From positions 1 through 18,786 of the forward strand of contig DASRUL010000036.1 of assembly GCA_035655455.1 (NCBI GenBank): 18,786 nt of DNA, written 5' to 3'. Position 1 is the stretch's first letter; the number at the start of each line of letters is the position of its first letter. Shown here piece by piece: positions 6,591 to 14,099 of this stretch. The stretch is from JAHFKM01 sp035655455 (GTDB taxonomy: Archaea > Nanobdellota > Nanobdellia > SCGC-AAA011-G17 > GW2011-AR18). The notes under the pieces were generated by a model. It saw only the letters and a program-made list of their open reading frames with translations, was not told where the DNA came from and searched no databases. A program made the position numbers and the translations under genes.

Positions 6591-7378
6591 CTTACCCACG
6601 GATACTCTTTCTTTGCCCTTTTCACAAACTTTCCGAACTCCAACACGCCAAACTCAGAGACAACAGCCTTCACATCCTCTTTTTCAACAAGCTCAAAGCT
6701 AGGATTCAACACTTTCACGTGTTCTGGATGCTCTAACCAAACTTCTTTCGGATCACGACGCTCAATTTCAATCTTTTCAGTGAACTTCCACCCCACAGCA
6801 CACACATACAATGGAACATGAAGAAGCTTCGCAGTCTTGCCAACCAAACCAGAACCAATTTTATTCACAACACCCTTCTTCGTGATCGCGTCAGCGCCAA
6901 TCAAGACAACATCACACCGCTCTAACAAGAGACTCATCGCACTGTCAACCGCATGAACATTTCTAATGCCTAACTTACTAATCTCCCTTGAAGTAATCCT
7001 CCCCTGATACAACGGCCTCGTCTCAGTATTGTACACCACAAATTTTTTCCCCTGTTTTTTCGCAGCATGAAGAATCTTCATGACACTCGAGGAATGGCAA
7101 TGCGTAAACACCTTCTCTCTCACCAACGGAAGACCAGCAACAACAAGCTTTTCCTCAGCTTTTTTGAAATACTCCAACGCTTCCCTTACAGAATTCTTCA
7201 AAGCAAAGCGAACAGCATTCCTCAGCGCCGGCTCAGTCAGTCTCAAGGATATTAATCTTTTCGCAGCACTAGCGTTATATCTTAAGGAAAGACCTCGCAA
7301 TCCCGCTTTCGCAATATTCTCAGCACCTTGAATTCTCATCTCCCTGATGCTCTTACAAATCCTCTCAAACTCGTCCAT
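6587..7378 (-). CDS. ribose-1,5-bisphosphate isomerase homologue (eIF-2B alpha/beta/delta family)
   Basis: Converts ribose 1,5-bisphosphate from AMP phosphorylase into ribulose 1,5-bisphosphate for RuBisCO. The 263-residue protein has FTHCHSSS with C94 and GADAI with D163. Their 69-residue spacing equals that of the catalytic Cys133 and Asp202 of the Thermococcus kodakarensis enzyme. Other family blocks are TETRPLYQGR, VDSAMS, NKIGSG, IEIERRDPKEV and VLNPSFE. It is about 60 residues shorter than the Thermococcus enzyme, all missing from the N-terminal helical domain. The frame extends to a TTG at 7393, but the TATA box is 27-28 bases before the ATG at 7378. The related aIF-2B and methylthioribose-1-phosphate isomerases are the alternatives; the catalytic pair and the nearby deoA and rbcL favour this call. 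Confidence 0.85.
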   Translation of the reverse strand: MDEFERICKSIREMRIQGAENIAKAGLRGLSLRYNASAAKRLISLRLTEPALRNAVRFALKNSVREALEYFKKAEEKLVVAGLPLVREKVFTHCHSSSVMKILHAAKKQGKKFVVYNTETRPLYQGRITSREISKLGIRNVHAVDSAMSLLLERCDVVLIGADAITKKGVVNKIGSGLVGKTAKLLHVPLYVCAVGWKFTEKIEIERRDPKEVWLEHPEHVKVLNPSFELVEKEDVKAVVSEFGVLEFGKFVKRAKKEYPWVR

Positions 7379-7400
7379 CACCCTCTTTTTCAATCTTCAT

Positions 7401-7410
7401 TTTATATAAA
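7401..7410 (-). promoter_or_regulatory. TATA box for the e2b2-HAD-120aa operon
   Basis: A perfect palindrome, TTTATATAAA, centred 27-28 bases before the ATG at 7378. It decides the start of the isomerase gene. Because it is palindromic it could also be read rightward, though the box at 7423 fits the plus-strand gene better. Confidence 0.68.
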
Positions 7411-7422
7411 CCCTGCGAAAAT

Positions 7423-7430
7423 CTTATAAA
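7423..7430 (+). promoter_or_regulatory. TATA box for the SpoIIM-like gene
   Basis: CTTATAAA, centred 25-26 bases before the ATG at 7452. It supports that start over the ATG at 7434, which would lie only 4 bases from the box. Confidence 0.62.
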
Positions 7431-7451
7431 CGAATGCAAGAGAGAATACCT

Positions 7452-8312
7452 ATGGTTCTCGAAGCGCTCATCGATCCGAGGCGGGCAAAACAACACCCCC
7501 TCTGGCTCTTCGCCTTCGGCATCCTCTTTTCCAGTGTCGCGGTCATCTTCAGCCTCTGGGTTTTTAAATCCCAAGCAAGCCTCATCATGGTTTTTTTAAC
7601 GGCTATTATGGCCGTGCCTTTAATGTACGCAACCCTCATCACCGAAGAAAACGAAGACATTATCCTCCACAACGAACGCAGCATCCTCAAAGAGCACAGC
7701 AAAGCACTCACCTTTCTCAGCACCCTCTTCCTCGGTTTCGTCGTAGGCTATTCCTTACTTTATCTCTTACTTCCCAGCCATCTCGTCCAAGCAACCTTCA
7801 ACGTTCAACTAGAGACTATCAACACCATCAACGCCAACCTCAAAGGAAATATCATTGACTGGGAGCTTGGATGGAACTCCTTCTTCTCCGTCATGACCAA
7901 CAACTTCAAGGTGTTTCTCTTCTGCATAGTCTTCGCATTCTTCTTTGGCGCAGGGTCACTCTTCATCCTCGCGTGGAACGCATCAGTCATCAGCGCAGCA
8001 GTAGGAACATACTTCAGAAACAGCCTCGCAGACTACGCAGCCACTCTTGGTTACAGCAAACTAGCCCTCTACTTCAACCTTTTCACCATCAGTATTTTGC
8101 GCTACATGATCCATGGCATCTTTGAAATCGTCGCCTACTTCTTAGGGGGCTTAGCAGGAGGCATCATCTCAGTAGCGTTGCTCAAACACGGCGTAGGAAG
8201 CAAAAAATTCAATCTTGTTGTGTATGACAGCCTCATTCTCATCCTCATCGCCTTCCTCTTCATCCTCGTCGGCAGCCTTGTCGAAGTCTTTATAACACCT
8301 TTGCTTTTCTAA
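7452..8312 (+). CDS. SpoIIM-like integral membrane protein
   Basis: A 286-residue membrane protein with about six hydrophobic segments: roughly residues 17-37, 42-60, 88-112, 150-190 (split), 205-225 and 255-283. The N-terminus MVLEALIDPRRAKQHPLW matches the characteristic start of archaeal 'stage II sporulation protein M' (DUF95) proteins, where a short amphipathic stretch precedes the first segment. In bacteria SpoIIM is a sporulation membrane-remodelling factor; archaeal homologues have no known role. The frame is open from an ATG at 7434, but both the family N-terminus and TATA spacing favour 7452. It is divergent from the e2b2 operon across a 73-base gap and followed after six bases by the next membrane protein. 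Confidence 0.82.
   Translation: MVLEALIDPRRAKQHPLWLFAFGILFSSVAVIFSLWVFKSQASLIMVFLTAIMAVPLMYATLITEENEDIILHNERSILKEHSKALTFLSTLFLGFVVGYSLLYLLLPSHLVQATFNVQLETINTINANLKGNIIDWELGWNSFFSVMTNNFKVFLFCIVFAFFFGAGSLFILAWNASVISAAVGTYFRNSLADYAATLGYSKLALYFNLFTISILRYMIHGIFEIVAYFLGGLAGGIISVALLKHGVGSKKFNLVVYDSLILILIAFLFILVGSLVEVFITPLLF
8289..8296 (+). promoter_or_regulatory. TATA box inside the 3' end of the SpoIIM-like gene
   Basis: TTTATAAC, centred 26-27 bases before the ATG at 8319. It lies within the coding region of the upstream gene, suggesting the next gene has its own leaderless transcript despite the six-base gap. Confidence 0.55.
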
Positions 8313-8318
8313 ACTTTT

Positions 8319-9818
8319 ATGGATGAAGATAAAAAAATACCAGATGCATGGCTGTATCCCCCAATACTTCTTCTTCTTGCCAATTTTATCTACAGACTCA
8401 TAGACCAGTCACAAATGCTTTTCTTTTTTCCTCTTGATTTCAACAACGATGTCAGCTCTTATATGGCACAGCTTCACTTTCTCGATGTCTGCGGTTTTCA
8501 TAATTTTTGTCCTTATTGGTATAATGGTTTCATAACCTTTAAATTTTCACCGCCAGGATGGTATTTTTTCGCCTATCCGTTACAATTACTCTTTCAAGAT
8601 GTTAAAATTGCAACTTATATCTCCCTTTTAATTATATTTCTCTTAGGGTTTTTTTTATTATATAAATTAGGAAAAAGCGTCGGATTTAACCCCTTACAAA
8701 GAATAATTTTTTTTGCACTCTTCTTCGCCAATGCTTCAGCGATTGGAAACTTCATTCGTCTAGGAAGAGTTAATGAGTTATTGGGATGGGTGTTATTTAT
8801 TCCTTTCTTCTTCTTATTTTATTATTACAAAGATAAAAGAATAACACCCTTCTTTTACTTATCCATCCCCCTCTACGCAGCAATCATCCTTTCTTATCAT
8901 ACCATCGGAGTCTTATCTTTATTTTTATGGCTCGGATTTCTCTTAACAAGAACCTCATTTAAGGACTCTGTTAAAACCTCCCTTTCCTTATTTTTCGGTT
9001 TACTTCTCAGCTCATTCTGGCTAGCCCCCTTTCTATTCACTATCTTTACCGAGAGCGCAATTCCACACTTAAAACAAGGAGAATGGCTTTGGTACTTCGG
9101 AGCTAAAAGCATTTACATTCAACTTCCCGCTTTTGTTACTTCTTTAGCAATCATTCTGCTTTTTTATTTCTATCTTAAACAAAAACCTTCACGATCGAAA
9201 CTTCTCTTCTTTTTACCCAGCATCGGACTCGGAGCATTATTCTTTTTACACTTAACACCTTTCTTTCCTGTTTTAAATCAAATCTATCCAGATCCGATCA
9301 TCCACTATTTTCTTTTCTTCAGCATCTTCTTTTTCCTTAGCTTAGACTTAAATTTCTTACCAAAAAAATTAGCTTCACTCGTTCCCGCACTTTTAATTAT
9401 AATAACCCTTATTAGCATTGGATTCAATATTCTTCATACGCCTTTCTTTAATCCGCCTGATTCTCAACTTGAACAAGAATTTATTCAGCAACTTTCCCTC
9501 GTAGACGGAAGATTCATTATGGTAGGAGACTATTATCCGGAAGGACCCTTCTCCAAAGCATTCTACTCCTATGCAGCAACGAGAAACATCCCCTCCATCT
9601 CAGGATGGTATCCAGAAGAAAAAGAATACTCCTACATAGAAAGAATGGCCAAACCCCACAATGCATTTAATCAAAAAAATTGCGCTTTATTCAAAGAAGA
9701 ATTAAACTACTTTAATACAACCCATGTCTTTACAAGAGATGAATTCTGTCTTACTTTAAAAGAATGCGGACTAACAAAAAAAACACAAGGGGCAAGGGCT
9801 TGCCTCTACACTATTTAA
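8319..9818 (+). CDS. polytopic membrane protein, GT-C / PTPS_related-like
   Basis: A 499-residue protein with about ten to twelve strongly hydrophobic segments over residues 13-370 and a soluble C-terminal part of about 120 residues. After the first segment comes an extracytoplasmic loop with DFNNDVSSYMAQL, then CPYWYNG and FKFSPPGWYFFAYPLQLLF. That layout (acidic loop motif, 'P-W' motif, 'F-PP' motif) resembles the 6-pyruvoyl-tetrahydropterin-synthase-related membrane family and GT-C glycosyltransferases, which use lipid-linked sugars outside the membrane. The specific donor and acceptor are unknown. Codon use is markedly more AT-rich than in the SpoIIM-like gene just upstream, so this gene seems to mark the start of the glycan region. 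Its stop overlaps the convergent methyltransferase stop by four bases. Confidence 0.7.
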   Translation: MDEDKKIPDAWLYPPILLLLANFIYRLIDQSQMLFFFPLDFNNDVSSYMAQLHFLDVCGFHNFCPYWYNGFITFKFSPPGWYFFAYPLQLLFQDVKIATYISLLIIFLLGFFLLYKLGKSVGFNPLQRIIFFALFFANASAIGNFIRLGRVNELLGWVLFIPFFFLFYYYKDKRITPFFYLSIPLYAAIILSYHTIGVLSLFLWLGFLLTRTSFKDSVKTSLSLFFGLLLSSFWLAPFLFTIFTESAIPHLKQGEWLWYFGAKSIYIQLPAFVTSLAIILLFYFYLKQKPSRSKLLFFLPSIGLGALFFLHLTPFFPVLNQIYPDPIIHYFLFFSIFFFLSLDLNFLPKKLASLVPALLIIITLISIGFNILHTPFFNPPDSQLEQEFIQQLSLVDGRFIMVGDYYPEGPFSKAFYSYAATRNIPSISGWYPEEKEYSYIERMAKPHNAFNQKNCALFKEELNYFNTTHVFTRDEFCLTLKECGLTKKTQGARACLYTI

Positions 9819-10531
9819 ATCTTCTGCGCTTTTACCATAATAGATAATCCGAATGGTAAAGATAAATTATATTTAATTAAGATCCTTTCCAATTTTAAAA
9901 TTCCAAACAAAACTTTATTTAATGAAGGATTAATCTTTTTTAGATCTGACTTACCAGTATTTACTTTTAATAAGCGCATGATTGCTAAGGGAAGAAACAA
10001 AAAAGAATTCCAATAAAAAATTTTGTTTATTCCAAATCCTGACTTTTTTATTAATTTCTTTAAACCAGATTTTGTATATCTTACTTTACTCATTACTGCT
10101 TTATCATGCTCGCTCATCATAAATTGGTAAGAAGCAGTATTAATAATTAAATAACCCCCTCTCTTCAACACCCTGTAAAACTCTTTCATCGCTTGCTGAT
10201 CATCAACCCACTGATGATAGATCACATCACTCGCTAATACAAGATCAAACTGCTCATCATTAAAAGGCAAATTTGTGATACTCGCCTTGACAACTTTATT
10301 CCCCCTCTTCTTACTGAAAAACAACGCATGATCAGAAAGATCGACACCAACAATCTCGCCATACTTTTCTAATAACTTCATATTCCTCCCAGTGCCACAA
10401 CCCGCATCGAGGATTTTTAATTTTTCCCCCTTAACTTCATTTAATAAATCTCTATAGAGTAATCTTAATCCTTTAAACCACCAGAACTCATCCTCAATCC
10501 TGTACATTATTTCATATTCCGCATCTTTCAT
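9815..10531 (-). CDS. class I SAM-dependent methyltransferase
   Basis: A 238-residue methyltransferase of the Methyltransf_11/25 type. Motif I is LDAGCGTGRN (41-50), followed by the acidic residue in GVDLSDHAL and the LPFNDEQFDLVLASDVIYH segment that usually reads 'LPF-D-SFD'. The N-terminal EFWWFKGLRLL resembles a sequence common in methyltransferases of glycan and natural-product clusters. It is the last gene of the minus-strand glycan operon, coupled to the preceding methyltransferase gene by an ATGA overlap. The likely role is O- or N-methylation of a sugar; the acceptor is not evident. Confidence 0.88.
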   Translation of the reverse strand: MKDAEYEIMYRIEDEFWWFKGLRLLYRDLLNEVKGEKLKILDAGCGTGRNMKLLEKYGEIVGVDLSDHALFFSKKRGNKVVKASITNLPFNDEQFDLVLASDVIYHQWVDDQQAMKEFYRVLKRGGYLIINTASYQFMMSEHDKAVMSKVRYTKSGLKKLIKKSGFGINKIFYWNSFLFLPLAIMRLLKVNTGKSDLKKINPSLNKVLFGILKLERILIKYNLSLPFGLSIMVKAQKI

Positions 10532-11118
10532 TTTTGTAGAACATACACTGAATAATCGTTCACCCCGCTCATCATTGTATACAACTTACTTATTTTAAAT
10601 TCTTTTTTATACAACTCTCCATACACTTCATGTTTTCTAATAAACTTTCCAACATCAAAATGCTGCACTATCTTTCCAATCAAATTCCACTTCGCTCTAG
10701 TCGGTGTATCCTCTATTACAAGGAGTATACCCTCATCTTTCAACATTTTCTTAGCAGATTCAAGAACTTTTGCCACAGAAGCATCATCCAAATGATGAAA
10801 AATACCACAAACCAAAATATTCTCAAACTTTTCTTCAATATCCATCTTTGCCGCATCTATTACCTTAAAATTATAACCATACTTCTTTCTTGCATATTCA
10901 ATATATTTCTCAGACAAATCGATACCAAGATACTTTTCTTTTCTAAATAACGTACAAAACTCTCCTGTACCACATCCAACATCTAAGGTTTCTCCATCTA
11001 GGTTTAGTTCTTTTTTAATAACATTCTTCTCTCCTTTAAAATTATTTTCAAGAATTCTTCTAATTATAATAAAAATACTCGGATTTGAAAATATCTTATT
11101 AATCAATCTTTGTAACAT
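10528..11118 (-). CDS. class I SAM-dependent methyltransferase
   Basis: A 196-residue methyltransferase with motif I LDVGCGTGEF (45-54), the acidic GIDLSEKYIEYA that binds the SAM ribose, and CGIFHHLDD as motif IV. It is short for the class, with little beyond the Rossmann core. A GTG two codons upstream (11124) is in frame. I chose the ATG at 11118; an anti-SD-like GAGGGTGA lies two bases before it, and the GTG would sit inside that element. The start overlaps the deacetylase stop by 20 bases and the end overlaps the next methyltransferase as ATGA. Its sequence differs from that neighbour, so the pair is not a recent duplication. Confidence 0.87.
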   Translation of the reverse strand: MLQRLINKIFSNPSIFIIIRRILENNFKGEKNVIKKELNLDGETLDVGCGTGEFCTLFRKEKYLGIDLSEKYIEYARKKYGYNFKVIDAAKMDIEEKFENILVCGIFHHLDDASVAKVLESAKKMLKDEGILLVIEDTPTRAKWNLIGKIVQHFDVGKFIRKHEVYGELYKKEFKISKLYTMMSGVNDYSVYVLQK

Positions 11119-12289
11119 TTTCACCCTCTGCTTTTACATATTCATACAATTCTTTTCCAGTAACAATCCATGCATCCTTTTCTTCACTCAACAACTTAAG
11201 AAGCTTTTCATACACAACAAGCATAGTCTCATTCATACTAAAATGCTTCTCAGCATGCGTCACAATCATCGCGACTCCCCCAATTTTTTTAATAAAATCA
11301 AATTTCTTCTTCCACAACTCTAAAACCTGATCCTCATTATATCCTAAAAATAATAAGGAAGAATCCATCGGAAGCGTAATAGGAATACGCAAAACGTCTT
11401 TCTTAAAAAAAGGGAATACTGTACATGAACCACTCACCTCAGAATCAGGCATAAACAATTCAGTATCAGTTACACTTGAATCATACTTAAAATAAGTACT
11501 CAAGTTTTTATCAAGTTTTTCGCTTATTAGCAACGAAGGAGCACGAAAACCAACAACGCCATATTTTTTAAAAAAACCCCTGCATTTATCCAACCTCTTT
11601 TGAATATTTTCTTCGCTAAGATACGGAAGAAGCGCATCATGCGTATCACCATGACACGCAATCTCATGCCCCTCTTTTACTATAAACTGCAACACTTCTT
11701 CTTTTAATTTATAATAATTCCCAACAACAAAATTCGTCGATTTAAAATTATATTTTTCCTCCAATTCTAAAAATTTATGCACTGATAAAAGTCCCTCTTC
11801 AGTGTCAATATCATGTGAAAGAACAACCGCAAATTTTTTCCCCCTTTTCCAAAAACTCTTTCTTTTCTTACTTGCAAGCACATTTTCTATATGTTTTAAA
11901 ACATCCACAGAAACGTCAGCAGGCCAATTTGGAAAAATAATCTTCAACTTTCTCTTTTTTACCTTCATCAACAATTTATTAATCCCAATTCTGAAAGGGA
12001 TCTTATGGTAATGAAACGGAAGATACGCTAAAACAGGTTTTTTCTTTATAATATACTCTTGATTTAATAAATATTGCAATTGCTCTCCCATTGAAAAAGC
12101 AAAAACATGTTTTCCATTCACTTCACCAATCAAAGCAACCTCTTTCCCCTCATTATCAATACCGCTTAACAGAATTTTTCCAGAAGTAATCTCTTTTATA
12201 TCCTTAAATAAAATCCTACAACCCTCCCCCACCCATTCCGGACTCAACTTCGGATCTTTGAAGACTAGTCTTAATAAAATCCCGCTCAT
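11099..12289 (-). CDS. polysaccharide deacetylase family protein (NodB domain)
   Basis: A 396-residue protein. The C-terminal two thirds is a NodB-type carbohydrate esterase 4 domain: SHDID at 158-162 (catalytic base and metal aspartates), CHGDTHD at 212-218 (the two metal histidines) and GFRAPS at 247-252. THAEKHF near residue 350 supplies the late histidine motif. Residues 1-150 form an unassigned N-terminal domain with the LPFHYHKIPFR and IIFPNWPADVS segments also seen in other large deacetylase-like proteins of surface-glycan clusters. There is no signal peptide, so it should act in the cytoplasm on a nucleotide- or lipid-linked sugar, presumably removing an N-acyl group. Both ends overlap neighbours in the glycan operon. 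Confidence 0.87.
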   Translation of the reverse strand: MSGILLRLVFKDPKLSPEWVGEGCRILFKDIKEITSGKILLSGIDNEGKEVALIGEVNGKHVFAFSMGEQLQYLLNQEYIIKKKPVLAYLPFHYHKIPFRIGINKLLMKVKKRKLKIIFPNWPADVSVDVLKHIENVLASKKRKSFWKRGKKFAVVLSHDIDTEEGLLSVHKFLELEEKYNFKSTNFVVGNYYKLKEEVLQFIVKEGHEIACHGDTHDALLPYLSEENIQKRLDKCRGFFKKYGVVGFRAPSLLISEKLDKNLSTYFKYDSSVTDTELFMPDSEVSGSCTVFPFFKKDVLRIPITLPMDSSLLFLGYNEDQVLELWKKKFDFIKKIGGVAMIVTHAEKHFSMNETMLVVYEKLLKLLSEEKDAWIVTGKELYEYVKAEGENVTKID

Positions 12290-12990
12290 AATTCCTTCTT
12301 CATATGTTTTAACCAGTACGAAAAAACATCAGAAAGCTGTTTATAAATAACCTTCAAATTCCCACCCGTCGCCTTCCCATGCTTCCTTGCAATATGATTC
12401 GCTCCAATCTCTTTAATCTTATACTTTAACTTATCAGCCTTGATAAGAATCTCAGCGTCAACAAAAGCAGTCGTAGAGGTGATCTTAATTTTCTGAAAAA
12501 TCTCCCGCCGATACATCTTCACCCAATCAATATCACCAAACCACACTGTCTTAAAAAGAACAGCAATTGCCAAGCTATAAATTTTTGCATTTACTCTTCT
12601 CATCAACGGATCCTGCCTTTTAATCCTGAAACCAAGGACAATATCAGCATTCTTTATCTCTTCTAAATATCTTTGCAAATCCGGAAGATAAAACTGGTTG
12701 TCAGAAGGAATCAACGTCACCAATTCCATAGAAGCCATTTCCAAACCTTTCCGCTCAGTAATACCAAACCCAAGATTCCTCTCATTCTGAATCACTTTAA
12801 CCTTTTTGTTCTTCTCTGCAAACTCTTTCGCAAGCTCTAACGTCCTATCTTTACTGCCATCTTCGATCAAGAGGAGCTCATAATCCTTTGTGTGCTTCTC
12901 TAAAAATTCAGTTGCTGTCTCTAAAAACTCCACAATATTTTTTTCTTCGTTATACGCGGGAGCAATCACAGAGAGCGTGTATTCGTTCAT
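12286..12990 (-). CDS. family 2 glycosyltransferase (dolichol-phosphate mannosyltransferase-like)
   Basis: A 234-residue GT-A fold enzyme. It has APAYNEEKNI at 10-19, EDGSKDRT at 43-50 for nucleotide binding, NERNLGFG at 69-76 and PSDNQF at 95-100 in place of the usual D-x-D region; only one aspartate is in the classic position. No transmembrane segment is obvious, apart from a mildly hydrophobic stretch near 133-147. The closest functional type is a polyprenol-phosphate sugar synthase or an early glycosyltransferase on a lipid carrier. It is coupled by ATGA overlaps to the SDR gene upstream and the deacetylase gene downstream. Confidence 0.88.
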   Translation of the reverse strand: MNEYTLSVIAPAYNEEKNIVEFLETATEFLEKHTKDYELLLIEDGSKDRTLELAKEFAEKNKKVKVIQNERNLGFGITERKGLEMASMELVTLIPSDNQFYLPDLQRYLEEIKNADIVLGFRIKRQDPLMRRVNAKIYSLAIAVLFKTVWFGDIDWVKMYRREIFQKIKITSTTAFVDAEILIKADKLKYKIKEIGANHIARKHGKATGGNLKVIYKQLSDVFSYWLKHMKKEL

Positions 12991-14099
12991 TGTCTCTTTC
13001 TCACAATACCCATTTCTTCCATTTTTTGTTTGTATTTGCTGAAATATTCACCTACTTCCCCCTGCGTTTTTATCCATGAGGCGTACTTTTTAATTCCTTC
13101 CCTAATATTCACTTTTGGCTCAAAGCCCAATCCTTTTAGTTTGGAATTGTCAGAGAATAAATGCCTAACATCCTGAGGCCTGAACTCATGGCTCAGATGA
13201 TACATTGAATCTTTGTTGTACGCTTCGCATAAATAATCGACGAACTCCAAGATCGTTGTTTGCTTTCCAGTGCCCACATTAAATACCTGATTATTCGCTT
13301 CTTCCCGCTCCATCACGAACACATTCGCCTTCGCAACATCTTCAACGAACACCAAATCCCTCGTTTGTTTTCCATCTTCATACACAATTGGAGGGAGACT
13401 ATTTAAAATGCGAGTAGAAAAAATAGAGCAGACACCAGTATATGGATTGAATAAAGACTGCCGAGGACCATAGGTCATTGAGTACCTTAAACCGACAGTT
13501 GGAATTTTCAAACTCTTTCCCATAGAAGAGGCAATTAATTCCTGGCTTTGCTTTGTAATGGCATACGTCGTCTCTAAAATTAACCTCTTTTTCTCATCCG
13601 TGGGCATTGGCTGCAAATTTTCAGAACATACAGGACACATCACTTCCCACTTACCCTTATTCAGGTCATCAATATTCCTAAAACTAGGTTCTTGGACGCC
13701 ATGTTCTTCACAACGGTACTTTCCTTCCCCGTACACGGCTTGAGAAGAGGCATACACTATTTTTTTTATGGGTAAGTGCTGCGCTTTGATCGTCTGAAAG
13801 ATATTCAACGTTCCTATCGTGTTTGAATGCACATACTTACTCTGATTTAAGGCAAAACCGCCATATGCTGCTTGGTGAAAAACACAGTCGACTCCTTGCA
13901 AGGCTTTCAGAAGAAGAGTCTCATCCGTTAAGCTTCCATGAATAAATTCAGCCTCTTTCTGGATCCACGCAGGCTTTCCAAAGGGATGCGTCTCCTCTTC
14001 TAGATTGTCAATGATCCTTACTTCATATCCTTTCCTCAAGAGCTCGTCAACGATATGAGACCCAATTAAACCTGCTCCGCCTGTAACTAACGCTTTCAT
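12987..14099 (-). CDS. NAD-dependent sugar-nucleotide epimerase/dehydratase with Cys/His insertion
   Basis: A 370-residue extended short-chain dehydrogenase. GGAGLIGSH (7-15) is the NAD-binding motif, S118/S119 and YAITK (Y179, K183) form the catalytic set, and GLRYSMTYGPRQ and GKQTRDLVFVEDVA are typical of UDP/dTDP-sugar epimerases. Between the catalytic Ser and Tyr lies an insertion of about 45 residues with C130-x2-H133 and C155-x2-C158, a plausible zinc knuckle. From memory, a subgroup including enzymes annotated dTDP-L-rhamnose 4-epimerase carries a similar Cys-rich insertion, so that activity is a candidate. It lies second in the glycan operon, overlapping both neighbours as ATGA. Confidence 0.88.
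   Translation of the reverse strand: MKALVTGGAGLIGSHIVDELLRKGYEVRIIDNLEEETHPFGKPAWIQKEAEFIHGSLTDETLLLKALQGVDCVFHQAAYGGFALNQSKYVHSNTIGTLNIFQTIKAQHLPIKKIVYASSQAVYGEGKYRCEEHGVQEPSFRNIDDLNKGKWEVMCPVCSENLQPMPTDEKKRLILETTYAITKQSQELIASSMGKSLKIPTVGLRYSMTYGPRQSLFNPYTGVCSIFSTRILNSLPPIVYEDGKQTRDLVFVEDVAKANVFVMEREEANNQVFNVGTGKQTTILEFVDYLCEAYNKDSMYHLSHEFRPQDVRHLFSDNSKLKGLGFEPKVNIREGIKKYASWIKTQGEVGEYFSKYKQKMEEMGIVRKRQ

Noticed and set aside
7365..7723. Minus-strand ORFs of 69 and 99 residues near the SpoIIM-like start
   Set aside because: They overlap the promoter pair and the coding strand of SpoIIM-like; no domain or start signal supports them.
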